The translations under genes were made by a program, and so were the position numbers. Below the pieces are notes generated by a model. That model searched no databases and was not told the origin of the DNA. It saw nothing but the letters and a program-made list of their open reading frames with translations. DNA of 64,000 nt from VRUE01 sp963796705 (GTDB lineage: Bacteria > Actinomycetota > Thermoleophilia > Solirubrobacterales > 70-9), in assembly GCA_963796705.1 (NCBI GenBank), contig CAWCMK010000004.1, forward strand, positions 496,001 through 560,000. Direction: 5' to 3'. Of this stretch, positions 34,961 through 43,685 are shown in pieces (the first letter of the stretch is position 1; every line of letters starts with the position of its first letter).

Positions 34961-35760
34961 TGCCGAGTATCGATGCCGCAGGTACCGAGCTCTATTACGA
35001 GCGCGCCGGTTCGGGCGAGCCGATGCTGCTGATCCAGGGGATGAGCGCCACCCACCTTGCCTGGGGCGATGGGTTCCGCGCCCGATTAGAGCCGAGCTTC
35101 GAGACGATCGTTTTCGACAATCGCGGCATGGGCCGCTCCGGCCACGCGCAACTGCCCTTCGGGATCCTCGACATGTCCCGCGACACCACCGCCCTGCTTG
35201 ACGCCCTGGGGGTCGAGAGCGCCCACGTCGTCGGCATCTCGATGGGCGGCACGATCGCCCAGGAGCTGGCGCTGGCCCATCCCGAGAAGGTGCGCACGCT
35301 GACACTTGGAGCGACCTTCTGTGGAGGGCCCGAGACGACCCTGATGGCGCCGGAGGACCTGCAGATGCTGGGCGCCGCCTACGCCTCCGGAGACGCGGTC
35401 GCGGTGATGCGGGCGATGTGGGAGATCAACCTCTCCCCCGGCTTTCGCGCGGACGAGACACACTTTGAGGCCTTTCGCGAGATGGGCTCGCAGCTGCCGG
35501 CGCCGCGCCCGGTGGTGATGCAGCAGATGCGAGCCTGCGCCGAGCATGACGCCAGCTCGCGCCTGCACGAGCTCTCGATGCCGACCCTGGTGCTACACGG
35601 CAGTGCCGACCGCCTGATCAAGATCTCCAACGGAAAGCTGATCGCGCGCCTAATCCCAGCCCCGATCGAGATCCTCGAGGACGTCGGCCACATGTTCTGG
35701 TGGGAGCAGCCGCAGCGCTCGGCGGATCTGATCCGCGAGCACGCGCTTGCCGCGGTCTAG
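34960..35760 (+). CDS. alpha/beta hydrolase
   Basis: 266 residues. The nucleophile elbow GISMGG holds the catalytic serine (about residue 93); the acid is in LHGSADRLI (about 212) and the histidine in DVGHMFWWEQ (about 240). The oxyanion region FDNRGMGRSG is standard. Similar proteins hydrolyse esters, lactones or acyl-ACP-like substrates (3-oxoadipate enol-lactonase-like family); substrate undetermined. Start overlaps the upstream gene's stop. One end of an inverted repeat lies immediately after its stop. Confidence 0.9.
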   Translation: MPSIDAAGTELYYERAGSGEPMLLIQGMSATHLAWGDGFRARLEPSFETIVFDNRGMGRSGHAQLPFGILDMSRDTTALLDALGVESAHVVGISMGGTIAQELALAHPEKVRTLTLGATFCGGPETTLMAPEDLQMLGAAYASGDAVAVMRAMWEINLSPGFRADETHFEAFREMGSQLPAPRPVVMQQMRACAEHDASSRLHELSMPTLVLHGSADRLIKISNGKLIARLIPAPIEILEDVGHMFWWEQPQRSADLIREHALAAV

Positions 35761-35761
35761 T

Positions 35762-36567
35762 GACGTTCCCCATCTCGCATAGCGTTGGGCTTACCGGTCC
35801 GGCCTCAGTCCCAGTCTCGATGAGTGCCGAGAGTCAGCGCCGCGAGGACCGAAGGCGCCCCGCAACTACCACGTCGTCGCCCGCGGGATTGCCGGGCGCT
35901 CGTTGCGGTCGGCGCCGGCGCCACCTACATGAGGGCATCCGCCGTCGCCCGTGATCGCGCCCGCCACTTCCGGGTCAAAAGCGAGACCGGCGAGCTGCGC
36001 GAGTCAGACCACGGCCAGCTCGTGCCCGACTGGGTCGCGCTCTTCGCGCCGGTTGCCTTCGGGCCCCGTCGACCCGCGTACTGGCCGCCGGAGGGCTCCC
36101 TCCTGCTCGATCAGCTGCCCCTCCGGGCGCTCACCGGGGCTTCCTTCTGGCGGCCCTTCGTTCACGCGGCGAAGATCGCCGAGAACGAGAGCCTCGAACG
36201 CTGGGTCGCCGTCAACGGCCCGATCATCGAAAAGGTAGTTCGCCCGTCGCGGGCGCTCTTCTGAGCGCCCGGCCGACATGTCGCTCACGACCGCGGCGCT
36301 GGAGCAGCTCGCCAGGCCAATCACCGCGGCTCTATCCGCGCCGCTAAGGCCCTGAAGAACCGCGAGCGGCTCAACCCCGCTCCTCAAGCTCTTGCAGCTG
36401 CACGTCAACGGCCACGACGACGTGCAGGGCCACACGAAGACGATTCGCTCCGGGCTCTAAGCCAACGGTGGGCAACCTGCCGCGCAGCGCCGGGCGAGCG
36501 CAGACCGCGCTGTCGCGCCTTCACTGCGCCGAGTTAAGCCCAACGCTATGCGAGAGGGGGTGACGTC
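35762..36567. mobile_element. 806-bp segment bounded by about 32-bp inverted repeats, decayed interior
   Basis: Left end 35762-35793 and right end 36535-36567 are inverted copies. 35773-35793 and 36535-36555 match perfectly over 21 bases, and the outer bases (GACGT...CCCC) match with small differences. Each repeat starts within 1-2 bases of a flanking gene's stop (35760 on plus, 36567 on minus). The interior holds only fragments, for example PRNYHVVARGIAGRS near 35860, and a frame 35929-36264 with LRESDHGQLVPDWVALFAPV that has no recognised family. It fits a remnant insertion element or a non-autonomous derivative; no transposase is intact. Confidence 0.5.
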
Positions 36568-38732
36568 TAGCTTTTCTTCGCGCAGCCGGCCGGATTGAGC
36601 TTGCCCTTGACCTTGAACACATAGTCGGGCTCGGGAGAGATCTCGGGCTCTTCGATGATCTTTTCGAGCGCCGGGTCTTCTTTGACCCAGGCATAAACGG
36701 GGAACTGATATGGGCCCCTGGCGTCCATCGTGTACTGGCTCATGATCAGGAAGTCGTATTGGCCGGCGTTGATCAGGCGCCGGAACTCCGGACAGGTTTC
36801 CGGCAGCCGCCAGGTCCCGTCCGGCCCGCCCTTGCCGATGTACTGGACGTAGTTATTGAGGTTCTCGCCGTAGTAGCCGTACTGGCCGAAGAAGATCTCA
36901 CCCGAGCCGGCCAGGCCGATGCGCTTGTTCTGCAGCTTGCGGGCAAATGTGAATGCCTTTTTCGGACCGCCTTCCTGAAGAAAGTGGTCGACTTCGGTGT
37001 AGTGGTGGTGGTAGTACTGCGTCTCCTGAGCGCGGCCGAGGAGCACGGCCAGCAGCAGAACGGCCGCCGCCCCGGCGGCGACGACGCCGCGGCTGGCGCT
37101 GCGCCTTGCCCTGGCGAGTCCCAGGCCGGCCGGCGCCCAGACCAGTGCCAGGGTCAGGAAGATCGTCCCGACTAAGTAGCTCGGATACCAGCGGGGGGTC
37201 GTCAGCACTGTGATCGCATAGACCGCGACGAGGAACAGGAGGGTTCGCCAGGCGCGGCTGTCGGGCGCCCTCAGTGGTCGCGCCACGGGCAGCAACGCCA
37301 TCCCAAGGACCAGGCCTGGGACCAGATAGCGCGTGTTGGTGAAGAAACCGGTCGGCGAGCCTTCCTGCCCGGCGGCTGTCAGCGGCGTAAAGACATAGAC
37401 GACCGCTGTGAGAATTGCCGCGGCGGCGACAACCTGCAGGATCCGGTTGCGGGAGCGCACCATGATGTAGACCGTGGCCGCGACCGCGACGATCAGGATC
37501 AGCGGCCAGAGCGGCCCGAACGCGTTTTCGAGCTGGGGGAAAAACCACTTGCGGTAGATCGTTGGGCTGGTCAGGTAATGCGCCACGGCGAAGCGCGGCC
37601 GGGGGTCAAGCGGCATCTGGTTTGGCTGTGGTAGGTGCAGCGGCCCAAATCCCGAGTAGGGGATCGGATTGCCGCCGGTCTTGATCATCGCCCGGACGTA
37701 CCAGTAGCTGCCGACCACGAACGCCGAGAGCCCGAGCACCCAGGTGGTCGTCAGCCGCCGCCCCCTACCGCTGAAGACGATCACGCCGAGGGTGATCGCC
37801 ACGACCGGGATCAGGAAGGTGTACTTCACCGAGGCGGCCAAACCGGCGGCGATCCCGGCCATCACCAGCGGTCCCTTGTCGAGCAGCGGCGCATCGCGCT
37901 CCGGCGTCTCCTGCACCGCTCCCTGCTTCGGCGCCCGCCGCTGGTGACCGTTGATCAGGAAGGCCACGAAGGCGATCAGGAAGGCGAGCCCCATGATGTC
38001 GTTGCGCCCCTCACCGGGCTGCGTTTCGATCATTACTCCGGAATCGAGGACGATCGCCGCGGCAACCAGAGTCGCGGGGCCGACCTTGTACGGACGCCCG
38101 ACGCACCAGGCGGCGAGCAGTGCAACCGCGAGCCAGATGAGGTTGATCAGGGGTGAGAGCCAGTCCGTCTTGAAAATGACGATCGCCGCGCCGTGGATCA
38201 GTTCCGAGCTCTGCGGGTAAAACCAGGCGGCGAGGCGCAGCGGGTCCGTGTAGTGGAGGTGGATCGTTGAATGTTCTTGGGCGATCCGCGCCGCGAAGGG
38301 CATGTGGTACCAGGTGGTGTCGCCACCGAACATTCCCTGGTCCAGAGCAAGCTGGGAGGGAAAGGTCCACTCGGCGACCGTGAACGAGGCGACTCCGAGG
38401 GCGAGCCAGAAGGCGACCGTCTGGACCTTGGGGGCGCTCACCTCTCGGCGCTCCGCTGATGCCATACGGCGCCCCAGCCAGGCGGCCAGAAGGCCAACCG
38501 CGATGCAGAAGACGACGATCCAGCCGAGCCGCAGGATGCTGAGGCTGCCGAGCACCTCGAGTGAGACGACCAGCAGCGCGACCGCGATCGTCGCGTCGGC
38601 GAGGCGCGCCAGCGCCCCGGAGAACTCGGGGACGATCCAGCGTCGCAGCCAGTAGCCGCCAAGCCCAAGGGCCGCGATGATGCCGATCACCGCGAAGCAG
38701 CCGCCTATGTAAGAGCCGAGCGAGGGTGTCAC
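36567..38732 (-). CDS. multi-pass membrane protein, glycosyltransferase-like (GT-C type)
   Basis: 721 residues with about 12-13 transmembrane helices across residues 10-570 and a soluble C-terminal domain of about 150 residues (KRIGLAGSGEIFFGQYGYYG, then CPEFRRLINAGQYDFLIMS). The first large extracellular loop carries DTTWYHMPFAARIAQEH, placed like the catalytic loop of GT-C enzymes (ArnT/PMT-like). Such proteins transfer sugars from lipid carriers to lipids or proteins. Acceptor unknown; the GT-C assignment is inferred from topology. Stop coincides with the right inverted repeat. Confidence 0.65.
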   Translation of the reverse strand: MTPSLGSYIGGCFAVIGIIAALGLGGYWLRRWIVPEFSGALARLADATIAVALLVVSLEVLGSLSILRLGWIVVFCIAVGLLAAWLGRRMASAERREVSAPKVQTVAFWLALGVASFTVAEWTFPSQLALDQGMFGGDTTWYHMPFAARIAQEHSTIHLHYTDPLRLAAWFYPQSSELIHGAAIVIFKTDWLSPLINLIWLAVALLAAWCVGRPYKVGPATLVAAAIVLDSGVMIETQPGEGRNDIMGLAFLIAFVAFLINGHQRRAPKQGAVQETPERDAPLLDKGPLVMAGIAAGLAASVKYTFLIPVVAITLGVIVFSGRGRRLTTTWVLGLSAFVVGSYWYVRAMIKTGGNPIPYSGFGPLHLPQPNQMPLDPRPRFAVAHYLTSPTIYRKWFFPQLENAFGPLWPLILIVAVAATVYIMVRSRNRILQVVAAAAILTAVVYVFTPLTAAGQEGSPTGFFTNTRYLVPGLVLGMALLPVARPLRAPDSRAWRTLLFLVAVYAITVLTTPRWYPSYLVGTIFLTLALVWAPAGLGLARARRSASRGVVAAGAAAVLLLAVLLGRAQETQYYHHHYTEVDHFLQEGGPKKAFTFARKLQNKRIGLAGSGEIFFGQYGYYGENLNNYVQYIGKGGPDGTWRLPETCPEFRRLINAGQYDFLIMSQYTMDARGPYQFPVYAWVKEDPALEKIIEEPEISPEPDYVFKVKGKLNPAGCAKKS

Positions 38733-38758
38733 CGGCGCGGGATGCTAGTTGCCCGCGG

Positions 38759-39427
38759 TTAAGAAGCGGTGCCAGGGATCCTGCAACTGACGCCGGTCCC
38801 GGCGAGGCCGCAGTAGCCATTTGGCACCTTGTGCAGGTACTGCTGGTGGTAATCCTCGGCGTAATAGAAGGGCCCGGCGGGCTCAACCTCGGTCGTGATC
38901 GGCTCGTGGCCCGCCTCGCGCAGGGCCTCCTCATAGGCGGCGAGCGCCGTCTCGGCGGCCTTCTTTTGGGCGTCGTTGACGAAGTAGATACCGGATCGAT
39001 ACTGAGTTCCGACGTCGTTTCCCTGGCGCATGCCCTGGGTCGGGTCGTGCTCCTCGAAGAAGACCTTGAGCAGTTCCGCATAGGAGACCCTGGCCGGATC
39101 GAAGGCGACGAGAACCGCCTCGGCGTGACCGGTCCTGCCCGAGCAGACCTCGTCGTACGTCGGGTTGGGTGTCGTCCCGTTCATGTAACCGGCCGCAGTC
39201 GTGTAGACGCCCTCGATTTCCCAGAACAGACGCTCGGCGCCCCAGAAGCAGCCCAGGGCAAAATAGGCGACCTCGATGCCCTCGGGAAAGGGCGGCTTCA
39301 GCGGCGTACCGAGCACGGCGTGGCGCTCCGCGATATCGAAGGCGGGCTCGCTGCGCCCGGGCAGCGCCTGCTCGGGCGCCGGCATGCGGGTCTTCTCCGG
39401 AGTCAGCCTCATCATCAACCTGCCCAT
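38759..39427 (-). CDS. msrA: peptide methionine sulfoxide reductase A
   Basis: About 222 residues; reduces methionine-S-sulfoxide in proteins using thioredoxin, repairing oxidative damage. The active-site motif is GCFWGAER, with the surrounding FALGCFWGAERLFWEIEGV, YDEVCSGRTGHAEAV, RSGIYFVND and YHQQYLHKVPNGYC, all conserved; the C-terminal GVSC may hold a resolving cysteine. An ATG at 39427 is used; 39415 and 39412 are alternatives. Longer frames upstream are not supported. The trxB gene at 52558 may supply the reductant. Confidence 0.92.
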   Translation of the reverse strand: MGRLMMRLTPEKTRMPAPEQALPGRSEPAFDIAERHAVLGTPLKPPFPEGIEVAYFALGCFWGAERLFWEIEGVYTTAAGYMNGTTPNPTYDEVCSGRTGHAEAVLVAFDPARVSYAELLKVFFEEHDPTQGMRQGNDVGTQYRSGIYFVNDAQKKAAETALAAYEEALREAGHEPITTEVEPAGPFYYAEDYHQQYLHKVPNGYCGLAGTGVSCRIPGTAS

Positions 39428-39458
39428 CCGGCTCACCCGTTCAGGATAACGTGCGGAC

Positions 39459-39737
39459 ATCGGCTGCCTCGTCGCCCTCTTTGCCCTGATCTCCCCGCGC
39501 CTGGCGCTGTTCGCGCTGTGGCTCTTCAGCGATCTGCTGAGCCGTGCATACGAGAGCTGGATTGTGCCGCTGCTCGGCTTCTTTCTGCTCCCCTGGACCA
39601 CGCTCGCCTACGCCGTGATGTGGAGCGTCGGGACGCGCGGCGTCACAGGGTTTGAGTGGTTCATCGTGATCCTTGCGTTTCTCTTTGACCTGGGCTCCTA
39701 CGCCGAGAGTCGGCGAGGGCGGTGGCGGTCCACCTAG
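39459..39737 (+). CDS. small membrane protein, start codon not canonical
   Basis: About 92 residues with three hydrophobic segments: GCLVALFALISPRLALFALW, WIVPLLGFFLLPWTTLAYAV and WFIVILAFLFDLGSYAESRR. The length and helix pattern match a small membrane protein widespread in actinobacteria. After the TAA at 39447 there is no ATG, GTG or TTG before the first helix; ATC at 39459 is where homologues would start. It may use a rare start or have lost its start. Divergent from msrA, and its end overlaps the 3' end of the minus gene at 39734. Confidence 0.5.
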   Translation: MGCLVALFALISPRLALFALWLFSDLLSRAYESWIVPLLGFFLLPWTTLAYAVMWSVGTRGVTGFEWFIVILAFLFDLGSYAESRRGRWRST

Positions 39738-40033
39738 CCGGGGGCCTCCGCGGAGGCGCTGGGTCGGACCTCTTCGATCGGGAAGGCGATGCGAACGTGC
39801 TCTTTTCCGATCACGACGAAGTTGCGGCGCACCGGCTCGCCCCCATCGATCGGCGTGATCTCGACGTCGACGACCGGGATGAAGGCGACGTCGGGACGGT
39901 TCATCGAATCCGAGAAGCGGCTCTGGTAGCCCTCCGGTGGCAAGGTGACGTCGCCGACGATCACGTGGCGGTCGGTTTCGAATCGGACCCGTTCGACCCG
40001 TCTCTCGATGTGCCTTTCCTCCGTCTCTGCCAA
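39734..40033 (-). CDS. DUF6812-like conserved hypothetical protein
   Basis: 99 residues, soluble and beta-rich: RVRFETDRHVIVGDVTLPPEGYQSRFSD, FIPVVDVEITPIDGGEPVRR, NFVVIGKEHVRIAFP. The pattern of a GD-TLP-GY motif followed by FI-V-DV and a final HVRIAFP strand is shared by small proteins often annotated as DUF6812; assignment from memory. A barrel-like fold is likely. No obvious partner. Confidence 0.65.
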   Translation of the reverse strand: MAETEERHIERRVERVRFETDRHVIVGDVTLPPEGYQSRFSDSMNRPDVAFIPVVDVEITPIDGGEPVRRNFVVIGKEHVRIAFPIEEVRPSASAEAPG

Positions 40034-40177
40034 ATCGATCTCCCGGTCCTTTCACCCATTGTCCGTGATGTCCAAACCTCCAACGGTCAACTTATTCAAA
40101 CCGGCGGGTCGCGTCCACCTAGCCGCGTAACGGGTGAACTCGCGTGAAGCCCGACGCTTTGACATAGGATCGGCGTC

Positions 40178-40414
40178 TTGACAAAGCGACCGAAGCTGAT
40201 TGTCCCCGCGGTCCTCGCCGGCATCGTTCTCCTGGTTATCGCGGTCGTCTACTTCGTCGAGCCGGCGGGCTCGCTGCCAGCCTTCTTCCCGGGACACGAA
40301 GCTGGCTCCAGCCATCACCATGCCAAGCACGGAATCGCAGCGCTCCTCGTTGCACTCGGCTGCTTCGTCTTCGCCTGGTTCCAGAGCGGTCCCTCGGGCT
40401 CGAAGGCGAACTAG
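40178..40414 (+). CDS. small two-helix membrane protein
   Basis: 78 residues from a TTG start: helix IVPAVLAGIVLLVIAVVYFV, a loop with a histidine cluster (GSSHHHAKHG), and helix IAALLVALGCFVFAWFQ. The His-rich loop could bind metal; this is speculation. Homologues of this design are common as unnamed actinobacterial proteins. Convergent with the tRNA-Pro gene, 3 bases away. Confidence 0.6.
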   Translation: MTKRPKLIVPAVLAGIVLLVIAVVYFVEPAGSLPAFFPGHEAGSSHHHAKHGIAALLVALGCFVFAWFQSGPSGSKAN

Positions 40415-40417
40415 AAA

Positions 40418-40491
40418 TCGGGGCGCCCGGATTTGAACCGGGGACCTCCGCCACCCAAAGGCGGCGCGCTACCAGGCTGCGCCACGCCCCG
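40418..40491 (-). tRNA. tRNA-Pro (UGG)
   Basis: Minus-strand cloverleaf of 74 bases: acceptor CGGGGCG/CGCCCCG, D-arm GCGCAGCCTGGTAGCGC, anticodon stem CCGCC/GGCGG with loop TTTGGGT (anticodon TGG), T-arm CCCGG-TTCAAAT-CCGGG. Discriminator A; CCA not encoded. Confidence 0.96.
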
Positions 40492-40554
40492 AGGGAACCA
40501 GTGTAGGGCGGCCCGAAAGACGCCCGCGGCCCGGCGGCGCTAATTTTCGCGGCC

Positions 40555-41850
40555 GTGGCCGACGTCAGACCCATCCGCGCCCTGCATTACGACCTGGGCG
40601 TGGTCGGCTCTCTGCAGGACGTCTACGCACCCCCCTACGACGTGATCGACCCCGGACTGCGAACCGAGCTGCTCGCCCGTTCGCCCTACAACGCGGTCGC
40701 CATCGACCTGCCGAAACCCTACGGCCAGAGCGGCCCCGAGGCGGCCGTGGGCGACCCCTACGCCGCCGCCGCGGAGACGATCGCGGCCTGGCGCGAGGCG
40801 GGCGCGCTGGTCGAGGACCCCGAGCCGGCGATCTGGGCGATGACTCAGGACTACACCGGGCCCGACGGCGAGAACCGCACCCGGAACGGAATCCTTTGCC
40901 GCGTCCGGGTCGAGGATTACGAGGCCGGACAGGTTCTCCCCCACGAGCGAACCCTGCCCGGCCCCAAGCGAGACCGGCTCGACCTGACCCGCGCCACGCG
41001 CCTCAACCTCTCGCCGATCTTCTCGCTCGCCACCCGCGACCCCTGGCCACTCATCGAGCCCGCGCTCAACCCCGCCAAGCCCTGGGGCGAGGTGAGCGAT
41101 GAAGGCGGCACGGTGACCAAGGTCTGGCGGGTCGCGGACCCGAGCGTGCTGGCGGGTGTCAGTGAGCTCCTCGACAAGGCCCAACTGCTGATCGCAGACG
41201 GTCACCATCGGTACGAGACGGCGATCGCCTACCGCGACGAGGTGGGCGGCGAGCGCGAGGGCGACCATCACTTCACGCTGATGGCGGTCACCGGTCTGGA
41301 GGATCCCGGCCTCACCGTCTTCCCGACCCACCGGCTGCTCTCGGGCTTCGCCGCAGATGCCGAGCGACAGCGGCGCCTCGGCGAGGGCCTGCGCGAGCTC
41401 TTCGAGGTCGAGGAGGTCGACGAAAGTCGCCTCAACCCGCTCGGAGAGGAGGGGGTCGGCGTCTTCGGCCTCTATGACTCCCATCACGAGCATGCCTATC
41501 GGCTGCGCCTCAGGAACTCGGCGGTCGCCGCCCTGGATGAGCAACTCGCCGGCAAGCCCGAGGCCTATCGCCGCCTCGACGCGGCGATCCTCGAGACGCT
41601 GGTTTTGAAGGGGGTGGTCGCAATGAGCGAGGCGGAGATCCTCGCCAAGCGCGGGATCGGCTACGCCAAGAACGTCGCCGACTCGCTGGCGCTGCTCAAG
41701 GACGGCAGCTATGACGTGGCCTTCATCCTGCGGCCGATTCCCGTCGACCAGGTGAAGGCGATCTGCGAAAGCGATGAGAACATGCCGCCGAAGTCCACCT
41801 ACTTCTTCCCCAAGGTGCTCACCGGATTGGTCTTCAACCCGGTCGGCTGA
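40555..41850 (+). CDS. DUF1015 family protein
   Basis: 431 residues, GTG start. Typical DUF1015 sequence: RPIRALHYDLG near the start, APPYDVIDPGLRTELLARSPYN, LIADGHHRYETAIAYRDE with its conserved GHHRYE, and MPPKSTYFFPKVLTGLVF at the end. The family is found in bacteria and archaea and is often annotated as a hypothetical or uncharacterised protein; a His/Glu cluster suggests an enzyme. It precedes the cobalamin adenosyltransferase by 23 bases. Confidence 0.9.
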   Translation: MADVRPIRALHYDLGVVGSLQDVYAPPYDVIDPGLRTELLARSPYNAVAIDLPKPYGQSGPEAAVGDPYAAAAETIAAWREAGALVEDPEPAIWAMTQDYTGPDGENRTRNGILCRVRVEDYEAGQVLPHERTLPGPKRDRLDLTRATRLNLSPIFSLATRDPWPLIEPALNPAKPWGEVSDEGGTVTKVWRVADPSVLAGVSELLDKAQLLIADGHHRYETAIAYRDEVGGEREGDHHFTLMAVTGLEDPGLTVFPTHRLLSGFAADAERQRRLGEGLRELFEVEEVDESRLNPLGEEGVGVFGLYDSHHEHAYRLRLRNSAVAALDEQLAGKPEAYRRLDAAILETLVLKGVVAMSEAEILAKRGIGYAKNVADSLALLKDGSYDVAFILRPIPVDQVKAICESDENMPPKSTYFFPKVLTGLVFNPVG

Positions 41851-41873
41851 GGCGGCGGGCGTAGGATCGGGCC

Positions 41874-42455
41874 GTGGTCAAGATCTACACGAAGAAGGGT
41901 GACGACGGGACCACCTCGCTGTGGTACGGCGGCCGGGTCCCCAAGCACGACGACCGGACCGAGGCCTACGGTTCCCTCGATGAGGCCTGCGCCGCGCTCG
42001 GCGTCGCCCGGGCGCTGTGCAGCGACACCGAGCAGGTTCAGCTCGCCGCCGACATCCTTCGACTCCAGGACGACCTATTCATCGCCGGCGCCGAGCTGGC
42101 GACGGCGCCGGAGGCCGCCGGGCGACTCGAGGACGGCGTCAGTCGAACTACCGAGGCGATGGTCGCGGAGATCGAGGAGCGGATCGATCACTACATGAGA
42201 GAGGTCGAGCTGCCCCCCAAATTCGTGATCCCCGGCGGCAACCAGCTCTCGGCACAGCTGGACGTCGCCCGCACCGCCATCCGGCGAGCAGAGCGGCGCA
42301 TCACGGCCCTCGCGGAAAGCCGCGCACTGCCCGGTGAAAACGTGATCGGGCTGATCAACCGCGCCTCCGATCTCGCCTTCGCGATGGCCCGCTACGCCGA
42401 CGCCCCCGAGCCGGAGCTGTTCGAGGGTCGCGCCAGGGGAAGCGCGTCGCGATGA
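41874..42455 (+). CDS. cob(I)alamin adenosyltransferase, PduO type
   Basis: 193 residues; transfers the adenosyl group of ATP to cob(I)alamin to make coenzyme B12. The N-terminal ATP-binding motif is KIYTKKGDDGTTSLWYGG, followed by EAYGSLDEACAALG. The C-terminal FVIPGGNQLSAQLDVARTAIRRAERR contains the conserved Arg residues of the PduO/MMAB family, and AINRASDLAFAMAR-like residues end it. GTG start. Its stop overlaps the OsmC start (ATGA). It implies B12-dependent enzymes in the organism. Confidence 0.93.
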   Translation: MVKIYTKKGDDGTTSLWYGGRVPKHDDRTEAYGSLDEACAALGVARALCSDTEQVQLAADILRLQDDLFIAGAELATAPEAAGRLEDGVSRTTEAMVAEIEERIDHYMREVELPPKFVIPGGNQLSAQLDVARTAIRRAERRITALAESRALPGENVIGLINRASDLAFAMARYADAPEPELFEGRARGSASR

Positions 42456-42850
42456 GAGTCGTCGCCCGCAGGACGGGTGAGTTCGCCCACGACATCGAGA
42501 TCGAGGGTGGGCACAAGATCGTCGTCGATGAGCCCGTCGAGATTGGGGGGACCGATACCGGCCCGCCTCCGACCCGGCTGCTCGCTGCCAGCCTCGCCGG
42601 CTGCACCGCGATCACGATGGAGCTCTACGCCGAGCGCAAGGGCTGGGACCTCGGCGAGATCGAGGTCGATGTGGACGTCGAGTATGAGAAGCAGGCGCCC
42701 GTCTCCTTCGAGGTCACACTGGGGCTGCCCGCAGATCTCAGCGAGGAGCAGAAGGAACGCCTGCTGGCGATCGCCGCCAAGTGCCCGGTTCACCGGGTGA
42801 TCAGCAGCGAGCTGCCGGTGAGGATCTGCGATCGCGTCAAGGTCGTTTAG
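42452..42850 (+). CDS. OsmC family peroxide-reductase-like protein
   Basis: 132 residues. OsmC/Ohr fold with the two redox cysteines in SLAGCTAITMELYA (about residue 50) and AAKCPVHRV (about 111). These proteins reduce organic hydroperoxides using lipoyl or thiol donors. ATG overlaps the previous stop by 4 bases, and its own stop TAG overlaps the GTG of the SDR gene by one base, so the run PduO-OsmC-SDR is translationally coupled. Confidence 0.9.
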   Translation: MRVVARRTGEFAHDIEIEGGHKIVVDEPVEIGGTDTGPPPTRLLAASLAGCTAITMELYAERKGWDLGEIEVDVDVEYEKQAPVSFEVTLGLPADLSEEQKERLLAIAAKCPVHRVISSELPVRICDRVKVV

Positions 42851-43662
42851 TGGACCTCGGGCTCGCTGGACGCACCTGCGTGGTGACCGGCGCCAGCCGC
42901 GGCATCGGCCTCGAGACGGCGCGCCAGCTCTGCGCGGAGGGGGCCTGGGTGCTGCTCGTGGCGCGCGGCCGGGAGCGGCTAGCCGGCGCCGAGCGGGAGG
43001 TCGCCGCGGCCGGCGCCGGCGCCGGGGGGCGCGCCGCGCACCTGGCACTGGACATCACCGACGAGTCCGCCGGAGACCACATGCTGGCTGCGGCAGAGCA
43101 GAACTTCGGCGGCGTCGACGTCCTCGTCAACAACGCCGGTGCGGCCCGTTGGCGCGATCTCGAAGAGGTCGACGAGGAGGAATGGCGAGCTGCATATGAG
43201 CTCAACGTGATCGCGCCACTGCGCGCGATGCGTGCCGTCATCCCAGCGATGAAGGACCGCGGTTGGGGTCGGGTGGTCAACGTCTGCTCGACGGCCGGCA
43301 AGCGACCTTCGGCGACGATGCCCGAGTACTCGGTGGCAAAGGCCGCCGAGCTGTCGCTCTCCCGCCTCTTCGCCGATCGGCACGCGAAGAGCGGTGTCCT
43401 CGTCAACGCGATCTGCCCTGGACCGGTCGAATCGGAGTTGTGGATGGAGCCCGGTGGGCTGCTGGACCAGTCGAGGGAAATGTCGGGGGCCGCAAGCCGT
43501 GAGGAGGCCCTGGAGGCGGCGGGCGCCAAGCGCCCAATCGGGCGACTCGCCGAGGCCGCGGAGGTCGCGGCGGCGATTGTCTTCCTCTGCTCCGAGCGGG
43601 CCTCCTACGTCAGCGGCGCCGCCTGGTCGGTTGACGGGGGCACGGTGCAGGTGATCATCTGA
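42850..43662 (+). CDS. SDR family oxidoreductase
   Basis: 270 residues from a GTG at 42850 that overlaps the OsmC stop. Classical short-chain dehydrogenase: cofactor motif VVTGASRGIGLETA (TGxxxGIG), NNAGA, catalytic Ser in VCSTAGKR and the YxxxK pair in YSVAKAAE. The Arg-rich cofactor region suggests NADP. Related to 3-oxoacyl-ACP reductases; substrate unknown. The C-terminus YVSGAAWSVDGGTVQVII is standard. Confidence 0.9.
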   Translation: MDLGLAGRTCVVTGASRGIGLETARQLCAEGAWVLLVARGRERLAGAEREVAAAGAGAGGRAAHLALDITDESAGDHMLAAAEQNFGGVDVLVNNAGAARWRDLEEVDEEEWRAAYELNVIAPLRAMRAVIPAMKDRGWGRVVNVCSTAGKRPSATMPEYSVAKAAELSLSRLFADRHAKSGVLVNAICPGPVESELWMEPGGLLDQSREMSGAASREEALEAAGAKRPIGRLAEAAEVAAAIVFLCSERASYVSGAAWSVDGGTVQVII

Positions 43663-43685
43663 GTCCTTCGCGCGAGCTCTCCGAG

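Noticed and set aside
35824..36264. Transposase inside the inverted-repeat segment
   Set aside because: NYHVVARGIAGRS is reminiscent of Y1-type transposases but the frame breaks within about 20 residues and no catalytic motif follows.
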